Of a stretch of 64,000 nt of DNA, positions 32,782-40,232 are shown in pieces (the first letter of the stretch is position 1; the number at the start of each line of letters is the position of its first letter). A program made the position numbers and the translations under genes. The notes below the pieces were generated by a model, which saw only the letters and a list, made by a program, of their open reading frames with translations, was not told where the DNA came from and did not search any database. The stretch comes from Rhodocyclales bacterium (GTDB lineage: Bacteria; Pseudomonadota; Gammaproteobacteria; Burkholderiales; Rhodocyclaceae), in the NCBI GenBank assembly GCA_016215645.1, contig JACRIX010000027.1, positions 54,184 through 118,183 of the forward strand, given 5' to 3'.

Positions 32782-35589
32782 ATGAGCAAAGTTCTCCAAC
32801 TGCTGCAAGGCAAGGCAAAGTGGCGCGTGTTCTGGCTGATCATGATCGTCATCGTGGTCGTCAGCACCTTGCTTTCCGCCGTGGCCAGATTCACCCTGGT
32901 GGAAGACAACATCGAGACCAGGCCACGCCTGGCTTTGGTGGTGCCGACAAAGTCGCCGACCGGAATCGCCATGCATAGAGGCGTACAGCTCTTCCTGGAA
33001 CAGCTCGGTCGTGACGGTGGCGTCAATGGGCGCTCCGTGGAGCTGATGGTGGTCGAAGAAGGCGCCGATGCGCCCGCCAAGGTAATGGCCGACAAGCGCG
33101 TTATCGGAGTCGTTGGCTATCTCGATGCCGAACTGCTCAAGAAAGCGGCACCGCACTACGAAAAGGCCAAACTGCGCGTGGTGACGCCGCTGCAACTGGC
33201 CGCACCCTTGCCCGGCGTCGTGTCCCTCGGGCTCGATCCGCGCGAGGAGTCCCGTTTCGCCGCCAACTATGCGCGCAACATCCAACAGCGTCGCCTGATG
33301 TATGTGATTCGCGAAGAGGGTGCCGATTTCGATGCTCTGGTCGAACCACTGGTCGACGTTTACCAACGGTTCGATACACCGGTGAAACAGGTCTGGACGC
33401 TTCCCGCGGGAGGCAACGAGGCCAAGCAAAAAGAAATCATGGCCGCAATCAAGGACATCGATGTTGGCGCCATCTATATAGCAACCCGCCCTGAACTGGC
33501 CGCTCGCCTGGTCCATTCGATCCGCGGTACGGGCAATGCCCTCGATCTGTTCGGGCCGTCGGCGCTCGCTACCGGCGAGTTTTCCCAAGCCCTGAGAAAG
33601 CTGGCAGGCAAGGATGCCGACGTCCAGAATCACGGCATCATTGTCGCTACGCCGGTATTGTTCGATACCGCCAATGAGCGGGCGCAGCGTTTCCAATCGG
33701 CATTCCAGCGCAGTTTTTCCACCTCGCCCGATTGGGTCGCCACCGTTGCCCATGACGCAGCCCATTACGCTGTTTCCGGCAAGTCGCCCGCGGAAAGCGG
33801 TGCCGGGATCATGGGCAACCTGTCGTTTGTCGATGGCCAGGCACAGGTGCCGACACAGATGGGCGCCTACAACGGCAATCGATTGATCTCGGCGCCCATT
33901 CAGTTGCTGCCGATCGCCAAGGGAGCCGGGTTCAACTACATCGATGCCTTGCGACAGGGGCGCGTGCTCTACGTCAACGACCGTTTCATGTTCAAGACCA
34001 GCGTGGTCTATGTCGGCGTCACCCTGCACGAGATTTCCAACATCGACAAGCAGAAGGAAACGGCGACCCTCGACATGTCGGTCTGGTTCCGCTACCGCGG
34101 CAAGTTCGACCCGCAGGACATGGACGTCGTCAATGCCGTCGAACCCGTGAAGTTCGACAAGCCGGAAGAGATCAAGGACAGCGACGAGGTGCAGTACCGC
34201 CGCTACCGGATCAAGCAGACGTTCAAGCTCAACTTCACCGCCGACAAGCGCGCCTACAACCAGAATATCGCCGGCATTTCGTTCCGTCACCGCCTGCTCA
34301 ACCGCAATAATCTGACGTATGTCGTCGATGTGCTCGGCATGCCCACGGGCAATGTTCTGGCGGATGACCTGCGTCAGCGTCGCATCCTTCGCTCCGGATC
34401 GGACTGGGGTGTCGAAAATGCCTGGATCTCGCAGGACATGGTGCGCGAACGCGGCGACGGCGCACCACAGTATGTCGGCATGACCGGGGAACAGCCGCTG
34501 TTTTCGACCATCACCTTTGGCGTGCTGCTGAGTCCGGAAGTCGTTGCGGCGCGCGATCTGATACCCAACGCCTTCTTCCTCTATATCGCGATCTTTGGCC
34601 TGGTTGGCGCCATGGTCGGCCAGGCACTCGATTCCCAGATACTGGGACGGTACTGGGTGCTGCAATCCTGGCTGCTGCGCCTGGCATTCTGGCCTTGCCT
34701 TTTGCTCGGCGTAGGCAATATGGCCATCGACTGGGCGTTCGTGCACTGGGCCCAGTCCTCGACGCAAACACTTGTCATGGTGTATGAAGCCTGCTGGTGG
34801 GTACTCGGGGCGCAATTGGTGGATATGGCCGTGCGTCGCTTCGGTTGGATACCGCTCGAACAAACGACCGGGCGCCAGGTTCCCAATGTGATGAAATTCT
34901 TCGTTACCGTGCTGATCTTCGCGCTGGCCTTCGGCGGCATCATCGCCGTGGTATTCAATCAGCCGCTGACCAGCCTGCTGGCAACCTCGGGCGTGCTTGC
35001 CATGGTGGTCGGCCTGGCCATCCAGGCCAATATTGCCAACGTCTTTTCCGGAATCATCCTCAACGTCGAGCGTCCGTTCAAGGTCGGTGATTTCATCAAG
35101 ATCAACAACATCATCGGCCAGGTTACCGACATCACCTGGCGGACCACGCGGATGGAATCCAACGACGGGCCGATGGTAAGCCTGGCCAACTCGAAGGTAT
35201 CCGAGGCGATGACCGAGAACTATAGCAACGTGCCTCATGGCATCACCGCAGAAACCCGCTTCTATGCACCAAGCGATGTCGATCCGGCGCAGGTGCTTGA
35301 GATCATCAACGAAGCAGTGGCGAAGTCGACCCAGATCGTCTGCAAGGATGTACCCGGGTACGACCCGATGGTCCGTTACCGTGGGGTCGTCAATCTCAAT
35401 GGACGCTGGGTCAGCGAGTATTCCGCAGGCTATCGGGTTGCCATCCTGCCGAAGAAGGGGCGTGTCCGCGAAGAATTGTGGCGGCACGTGCGGGACAGGT
35501 TTATTGAACGCAAGATCCCGTTGGTCCCGATGGATCAACCTGATGACATTGTAATGGTCGACGCAAAGGCCGACGCTCAGGGAAGCTAA
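32782..35589 (+). CDS. Putative ligand-gated MscS-type channel: periplasmic-binding domain + Cys-loop-like ligand-binding domain + MscS pore
   Basis: Inner-membrane protein of 935 residues with an unusual architecture. TM1 spans 16-36. A type I periplasmic-binding (branched-chain amino acid receptor-like) domain is at about 45-375 (LALVVPTKSPTGIAMHRGVQ, VIGVVGYLDAEL). A domain at about 400-590 lines up with the ligand-binding domain of the pentameric channel encoded at 36227-37213: both have V-x-VG-x-x-L-x-x-I near the start, then WFR(Y/W)xGK. Five more membrane segments follow at about 592-616, 629-650, 661-683, 703-724 and 729-760. The last is MscS TM3-like (GLAIQANIANVFSGIILNVE). The MscS beta domain (RPFKVGDFIKINNIIGQV) and a C-terminal alpha/beta domain end the chain. 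Segment parity puts the sensors in the periplasm and the MscS vestibule in the cytoplasm. GAGG supports the ATG at 32782. Confidence 0.85.
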   Translation: MSKVLQLLQGKAKWRVFWLIMIVIVVVSTLLSAVARFTLVEDNIETRPRLALVVPTKSPTGIAMHRGVQLFLEQLGRDGGVNGRSVELMVVEEGADAPAKVMADKRVIGVVGYLDAELLKKAAPHYEKAKLRVVTPLQLAAPLPGVVSLGLDPREESRFAANYARNIQQRRLMYVIREEGADFDALVEPLVDVYQRFDTPVKQVWTLPAGGNEAKQKEIMAAIKDIDVGAIYIATRPELAARLVHSIRGTGNALDLFGPSALATGEFSQALRKLAGKDADVQNHGIIVATPVLFDTANERAQRFQSAFQRSFSTSPDWVATVAHDAAHYAVSGKSPAESGAGIMGNLSFVDGQAQVPTQMGAYNGNRLISAPIQLLPIAKGAGFNYIDALRQGRVLYVNDRFMFKTSVVYVGVTLHEISNIDKQKETATLDMSVWFRYRGKFDPQDMDVVNAVEPVKFDKPEEIKDSDEVQYRRYRIKQTFKLNFTADKRAYNQNIAGISFRHRLLNRNNLTYVVDVLGMPTGNVLADDLRQRRILRSGSDWGVENAWISQDMVRERGDGAPQYVGMTGEQPLFSTITFGVLLSPEVVAARDLIPNAFFLYIAIFGLVGAMVGQALDSQILGRYWVLQSWLLRLAFWPCLLLGVGNMAIDWAFVHWAQSSTQTLVMVYEACWWVLGAQLVDMAVRRFGWIPLEQTTGRQVPNVMKFFVTVLIFALAFGGIIAVVFNQPLTSLLATSGVLAMVVGLAIQANIANVFSGIILNVERPFKVGDFIKINNIIGQVTDITWRTTRMESNDGPMVSLANSKVSEAMTENYSNVPHGITAETRFYAPSDVDPAQVLEIINEAVAKSTQIVCKDVPGYDPMVRYRGVVNLNGRWVSEYSAGYRVAILPKKGRVREELWRHVRDRFIERKIPLVPMDQPDDIVMVDAKADAQGS

Positions 35590-35635
35590 GCGACGGAAAC
35601 AATCAACCCGGCACCAGGCAGGAAAGATCGCGCAT

Positions 35636-36187
35636 ATGACTAACCCACCTTCCCCCCCGTCACGCTCCGAGCGAGAGGCCCGCATCAAGGACAAGGCCGG
35701 CTGGGTCATCACGGTCCTGGCCGCTCTGCTGGCAATCAATACCCTGTACGGTGGCGGAAACAACAGCAAGATTCTCAACAACACCATCGCCGCCAACAAT
35801 ACCTGGGCTTTCTATCAAGCCAAAAGCATCAAGCAGACTGCGTACGAAATTGCTTCAGTACAGGCCGCAGATGCCGGGAACAAGGCAGTTGCAGAAAAAT
35901 ATGCGGCGAAGGCGGCGAGTTATGAAAGCGAACCGGCCACCGGCGAGGGGAAGAAGGAACTCATGGCCAAGGCGCGCGCTCTTGAGGCCGAAAGGCTTGC
36001 GGCAAAGGAGCGCAGCCCATGGTTCACCTACACCGGCAGCGCGCTCCAGATTGCCATCGTCCTGCTGACCGCAAGCATCTTGAGCGTGAGCAACCGACTC
36101 TTCCAGGCGAGCGTGGTGGTCGGCGCTGCCGGTGCTTTTCTGATGACCCAGGCGGTTTGGCTCTGGATTCCAATCGCCGCGCCCTGA
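35636..36187 (+). CDS. DUF4337 family membrane protein
   Basis: Inner-membrane protein of 183 residues. One hydrophobic segment at about 22-39 (GWVITVLAALLAINTLYG) is followed by the DUF4337 signature NNTIAANNTWAFYQAKSIKQ (about 47-66). A charged helical region rich in Ala, Lys and Glu is at 70-125, and two C-terminal membrane segments at about 134-152 and 158-178. The function of the family is unknown. It lies between two channel-like genes on the same strand, 46 bp after the MscS fusion and 39 bp before the pentameric channel, so it may be an accessory subunit. That is inference from position only. Confidence 0.85.
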   Translation: MTNPPSPPSRSEREARIKDKAGWVITVLAALLAINTLYGGGNNSKILNNTIAANNTWAFYQAKSIKQTAYEIASVQAADAGNKAVAEKYAAKAASYESEPATGEGKKELMAKARALEAERLAAKERSPWFTYTGSALQIAIVLLTASILSVSNRLFQASVVVGAAGAFLMTQAVWLWIPIAAP

Positions 36188-36226
36188 GTCGGAATTGTGG
36201 CCTCCCATGCGACATCGTTGAATCCC

Positions 36227-37213
36227 ATGAATCGGGAATTTCTCCCGGCGAGGCCTCTTTGGGCGTGGAACTGTGTCCTGTTCGTCACATTCCTTTTTGG
36301 GTGGTTCTCGCCGGCTGCGTATTCCGCCACAAGTTCGCCGCGCGTGGTCGATGTCGGGATTTACCTGAACAACATTCCCTCCATCAGCTTGAAGGAGAAA
36401 AAGTTTCAGGTCGATTTTGTCATCTGGTTCCGCTGGACGGGCAAGGATATCAATCCAATCGAAACCTTCAGTATTTTTAACGGACATATCGACGCAAAGG
36501 ATGGAATCGTCAGCAAGCAGATCGGTGATGTTCGATATGCCTCTGCCCATGTCGAGGCAACGATCTTCAGAAACTTCGATGTCGCGCACTACCCGTTGGA
36601 CAACCAGACCCTGAAGATTCAGATTGAGGACAGCAAGGCCGACGGCGGACTCGTCACTTACCGTCCGGACAAGGAAAACACCAATATCAGCACGAAGATC
36701 ACTGTGCCGGGATGGGCAGTGGGCCAATTCGACAGCTATGGGTCGGTAACAAGTTACAAGACCAATTACGGCGACGTTTCATTGGCCAAGAATGCGGAAA
36801 CGCGCATTCCCCGATATACCTTCGCCATTGACCTGAAGCGTTCCGGACACGGCTACTTTCTCAAGTATTTCTCGATGCTGTTTCTGGCGGCGGCATTGAC
36901 ATTGGCTGGATTTGCCATCCGTGCCGATTTGATTGATACACGGTTTTTCCTGAGCACCTCGGCGATATTCATGGCGGCAATTACCGGCGGATCGCTGTCA
37001 ACCAGTCTGCCTGAAACTGATGAGTTCGGCATGGGTGACCAGCTCTACCACATCACGATGGGGCTGATTTTCGCCGCCACAATCATCTTCATCTACCTGC
37101 ACAAGGCATCACTTTCCGATCCGGCACGTGCCGAAAAATTGTCCGCGCGATGGGGCTTGGGTCTCGCCCTGGCTTATGTCGCTGCGTGCTGGGTATTTGT
37201 GACTATCCGCTGA
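36227..37213 (+). CDS. Prokaryotic pentameric ligand-gated ion channel (Cys-loop receptor superfamily)
   Basis: Inner-membrane channel of 328 residues related to GLIC and ELIC. A signal peptide is at about 11-33 (cleavage near AAYSA). The extracellular beta domain (38-205) has VDVGIYLNNIPSISL, VDFVIWFRWTGKD and the loop motif NFDVAHYPLDNQTLKIQIED, without the cysteines of animal receptors, as in other bacterial members. Membrane helices are M1 210-231, pore-lining M2 238-260 (LSTSAIFMAAITGGSLSTSL followed by PETDEF), M3 272-292 and M4 307-326. The gate ligand and ion selectivity are unknown. A GTG at 36197 is an alternative start; the ATG at 36227 is preferred because the signal peptide follows directly, though no strong ribosome site precedes either. 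Confidence 0.9.
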   Translation: MNREFLPARPLWAWNCVLFVTFLFGWFSPAAYSATSSPRVVDVGIYLNNIPSISLKEKKFQVDFVIWFRWTGKDINPIETFSIFNGHIDAKDGIVSKQIGDVRYASAHVEATIFRNFDVAHYPLDNQTLKIQIEDSKADGGLVTYRPDKENTNISTKITVPGWAVGQFDSYGSVTSYKTNYGDVSLAKNAETRIPRYTFAIDLKRSGHGYFLKYFSMLFLAAALTLAGFAIRADLIDTRFFLSTSAIFMAAITGGSLSTSLPETDEFGMGDQLYHITMGLIFAATIIFIYLHKASLSDPARAEKLSARWGLGLALAYVAACWVFVTIR

Positions 37214-37245
37214 ACCAACCGGTTTCCGCCTTGGCAGGGTACGGC

Positions 37246-38334
37246 TTATTCGGAAATCTCGACCACGGAATACACGGCCTGATGGGGCCGGCGGTCATGC
37301 TTGCCGCCGGTCACGCGATCGTCGTCATGAATTATCAGTAGATGGCCAGCATCGATGATGGCAAGGCCCTCGGCCTTGTTGTCAAAATGCAGCGGAATGC
37401 CTTTGGCATCACGAACAATCGTTGGCGGCCGGCCTCGATCAAGGTCGTCCAGGCTGATTTGCCAGAGGTAGGCTCCCAACTTGTTGCCCGTTTCGTGACT
37501 GGTTGTGAAATAGACACGATTTCTCGTCGCCTCGTATTCGACACTTGACAGCCCGATGCCTGCAGGAAGTTCGTGCAGGGTGTCGGGTTTGAAATCCATC
37601 AGGGTGCGCATGCCCGGCCTGAGGCTAATATTCCCCAGCGCATCGACGTCGTAATTGACTTCGATAAGCTGAATGCGATAGCTGAAATCCGAGAAGTTGC
37701 GCCCTGCTTCACGTACGCCAAAAACCAATCGGTTTCCGGGCAGGGCCATCAGGCCCTCAATCTTGAAATAGGGCATGCCCAAATGGCCTTCCAAGACGCG
37801 ACGCAAGGGCAATGAACTTGGGGTGCCGTCGCGCGTCTGGCTGGCAATCAACTGCGCCTGTTCAGGGCGATCCGCCGGCCAGGCCAAGAGCATATTGTAG
37901 GCATCGAAACGCGGGGATTTTGGGTCGTAGCGATCGAAGGCGGTGGTGGCGAAAACATGTTGGCCGTCGGCACTCCGGGTCATGCCTTCGAATTTTCGGG
38001 CGGCACGAGGTAGCTGCGCCATGATCGGCTTTACATCGTTCGAGAGCAGGCGAAATCCATCGCGGCGTATCGAGATCAGCGGCGTGCCTTGGGGCAGCGT
38101 CTTGTCGCTGGCCACCAACACACGATCGCCGGCAATCACCGTGGCCGAGGCCTCACAGAAATAGGGTGTACCGTCTGCTTCAAGCGCCCCGGCGGGGAAG
38201 CAGTCAAGCACAGATTCGGCGACCACCGAGGCGTGAATGGCGGATGTCGGTGCGGTCGAAGCGCAGCCAGCAAGGAAAACGATTCCAAACACTACCGGAA
38301 GCAGCCTTCGCATAGGGTGAGTGCGGGACGTCAT
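37246..38334 (-). CDS. Lipoprotein, beta-propeller/esterase-like, function unknown
   Basis: Exported lipoprotein of 362 residues. The N-terminus has a lipobox FLAGCAS with the lipidated Cys at 24. AAGGAG lies 7 bases upstream of the ATG at 38334, fixing the start. The body is rich in beta strands with repeating patterns (FEGMTRSADGQHVFATTAF, FKIEGLMALPGNRLVFGVRE, NKAEGLAIIDAGHLLIIHDD) that resemble blades of phytase-like or esterase-like propellers. No catalytic residue can be assigned. It is the last gene of a four-gene operon, 15 bp after the solute-binding protein gene, and is convergent with the ion channel gene. Confidence 0.75.
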   Translation of the reverse strand: MTSRTHPMRRLLPVVFGIVFLAGCASTAPTSAIHASVVAESVLDCFPAGALEADGTPYFCEASATVIAGDRVLVASDKTLPQGTPLISIRRDGFRLLSNDVKPIMAQLPRAARKFEGMTRSADGQHVFATTAFDRYDPKSPRFDAYNMLLAWPADRPEQAQLIASQTRDGTPSSLPLRRVLEGHLGMPYFKIEGLMALPGNRLVFGVREAGRNFSDFSYRIQLIEVNYDVDALGNISLRPGMRTLMDFKPDTLHELPAGIGLSSVEYEATRNRVYFTTSHETGNKLGAYLWQISLDDLDRGRPPTIVRDAKGIPLHFDNKAEGLAIIDAGHLLIIHDDDRVTGGKHDRRPHQAVYSVVEISE

Positions 38335-38349
38335 GCGTAAGCTCCTTGC

Positions 38350-39144
38350 TTATTGGATCGCGGGCCAGTCCTTGACCAGATCGGCAAAACCGTTCCGATC
38401 AAGGACCTCCTGCCAGGAATCTCCTTGCTGGAATTCCGCCAGGCGCTTGTTGAAATCCGCAACCTGCTCGGCAGTGAAGCGCTTGGCCGAGAATGCCGCG
38501 CGCAAAGGCACGGATCCGATAGCGGCATCCGATACTTCGACCTGGCGCAAAACGCCTTCGGTGCGGAACATGAAGATATCTGAAAGTCCGGCGATGATGG
38601 CCACATCGACTTTCTTGAGCAACAGCGCGCGCACCATTGCCGCATCGGAGTCGAAGCGCTCGAGCTTCAGATTGGCCACGTTTTCCAGAGCCGGGTAATG
38701 GAATCCGATTCGGCCGGCGATAGAGCGACCTTGCAGATCCGCGAGCGACCGAATTTTCAGGTCCGAGCCGGCACGGGTGATCGGAATGTTGAACTCGGTG
38801 ACGATGGGCGCGGAAAAGTGTGATTTTTCCTTGCTGCGCGCGGATTGAATGCGCACCGAGGCGATGTCGATCTGGCCGGATTCCAGCGCCGCCACCATGT
38901 CAGAGGGCGGAATCGATATATAGGAGGGTTGGAATCCCATCTGCTGAACCAATGTGTCCAATGCCTCCAGCATGATGCCCGTAGGCCGCCCCTGATCGAG
39001 CTTCGAAAACACATTGTGGGGCACACCGATCAGGACACGGGGCAGGGGGGCCGTTGCCACCACATCCGGCGAAGCCGTCGTTTGGGCAGCCGCATTGAAC
39101 GATAACGCGGCAGCAAGAATGTACAGCCAACGCAAGGCAATCAC
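38350..39144 (-). CDS. Family 3 (amino-acid type) periplasmic solute-binding protein
   Basis: Secreted binding protein of 264 residues with the type 2 periplasmic fold of polar amino acid receptors. A signal peptide covers 1-20 (LYILAAALSFNAAA). Typical segments are GRPTGIMLEALDTLVQQMGF, MVAALESGQIDIASVRI, KIRSLADLQGRSIAGRIGF and LLKKVDVAIIAGLSDIFM. The start is GTG with AAGGAG upstream, overlapping the end of the pentapeptide-repeat gene. No ABC permease or ATPase gene is nearby. Such domains also act as sensors, so it may hand ligand to another envelope protein of this region. Ligand unknown. Confidence 0.85.
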   Translation of the reverse strand: MIALRWLYILAAALSFNAAAQTTASPDVVATAPLPRVLIGVPHNVFSKLDQGRPTGIMLEALDTLVQQMGFQPSYISIPPSDMVAALESGQIDIASVRIQSARSKEKSHFSAPIVTEFNIPITRAGSDLKIRSLADLQGRSIAGRIGFHYPALENVANLKLERFDSDAAMVRALLLKKVDVAIIAGLSDIFMFRTEGVLRQVEVSDAAIGSVPLRAAFSAKRFTAEQVADFNKRLAEFQQGDSWQEVLDRNGFADLVKDWPAIQ

Positions 39145-40217
39145 AGCGCGATCTCCTTATTCTTTGCTCCTGACCGCGGGGCGCCTTTTTGAATGAACGA
39201 GGATGGCGACGGTGCGCCGGAATTTTCCCCCTCCTGACCGGGGGGCGGTTCTGCGCCCGGCTGTGGCTCGGGTGCGGGAGCAGGCGTTCCGATTGCGGCG
39301 GCCTCGCTGGGGCTTGCCGCGGCGATCTTGGCAGCCTCTTCGGCAGCGAGCAATGCGGTATCGGATTCGGTACAGTGCCCCTCCGTGCCATTGGCGAGCT
39401 TGGCGTGACACAGGCGGGCGCCTTGCATGGTGACGTTCTTCAATGTCGCACCGGTAAAGTCAGCCCCCATCAGATTGGCACCCTCAAGATTCACCGCATT
39501 GAGCACGGCGCCGCGGAAATCGGCGTCGCGGAGTTGGGCTTTGCGCAAATTCACTCGATCAAGGTAAGTGTTGGCGAAGTTCCCGCCGCGGATCTGGGCC
39601 GCGGAAAGATTTGCGCCATTCATGTCGGCACCCTGGAAGTTGGCATGCCGCAACGTGGCACCTTGCAGATCGACGCTGCGCAGTCGCGCACCGGACAAGG
39701 TTGCCCCGCTGAGGTTGGCGTGTCGCATGTTCGCGTTATTCAAACGCGCATCGGTGAGATCGGCTTCTTCGAGTGTCGCCGTAAGTAAATCCGCCCCGCT
39801 CAGATCGCTGCGTGTCATATTCGAACGCGAGAGCACCGCCATGCGAAAGTTGGCATTGCGAAAGCTGCCGCGAAACATCGACGCGTCCTCGATGTAGGCC
39901 TTGGAAAAATCAACACCGTCAAAGTTCGCCCATTCCATGCGTGCATGGTGAAGTGTTGCCGAAACAAAGATCGAGTTGGCGAAATCGGACCAGGAAAAAT
40001 TGGTCCCGAACAAATAGGCTCCGGTCAGGTTCGCCTTCGTCATCTCGCGCGTCGAAAAGTCGTCATAACGGAGATCGCAGAACTGGCACATTCCGCCTTC
40101 CGACAACTGGCGTCGATATTTTTCGCTGGGTCGCGTACTGCTTTCGTCTTTGGCCAGAGCGGGAGCAATGCCGGCACACAGGCCCATGATCAGCGCTGCG
40201 TAGTGAATACATTTCAT
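39141..40217 (-). CDS. Exported pentapeptide-repeat protein
   Basis: Protein of 358 residues with a signal peptide at 1-22 (ending ALAKDE). A right-handed quadrilateral helix of A(D/N)LXX-type pentapeptides spans about 50-275, for example LSGADLLTATLEEADLTDAR. A Pro/Glu/Ala-rich tail begins near 290. A CQFCDLRYDDF segment at 44-54 and two later cysteines could form disulfides in the periplasm. GGAGGAA precedes the ATG. The gene sits in a tight operon after the secretin and overlaps the binding protein. Most well-studied pentapeptide proteins are cytoplasmic, so the signal peptide is notable. Role unknown; a scaffold is likely. Confidence 0.88.
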   Translation of the reverse strand: MKCIHYAALIMGLCAGIAPALAKDESSTRPSEKYRRQLSEGGMCQFCDLRYDDFSTREMTKANLTGAYLFGTNFSWSDFANSIFVSATLHHARMEWANFDGVDFSKAYIEDASMFRGSFRNANFRMAVLSRSNMTRSDLSGADLLTATLEEADLTDARLNNANMRHANLSGATLSGARLRSVDLQGATLRHANFQGADMNGANLSAAQIRGGNFANTYLDRVNLRKAQLRDADFRGAVLNAVNLEGANLMGADFTGATLKNVTMQGARLCHAKLANGTEGHCTESDTALLAAEEAAKIAAASPSEAAAIGTPAPAPEPQPGAEPPPGQEGENSGAPSPSSFIQKGAPRSGAKNKEIAL

Positions 40218-40232
40218 GGCGCGTTCCTCCGC

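Noticed and set aside
32605..35799. A 1064-codon open frame on the minus strand
   Set aside because: It is the antisense of the MscS fusion. Its translation is rich in His, Arg and Gln with no domain, and high-GC codon use keeps such antisense frames open.
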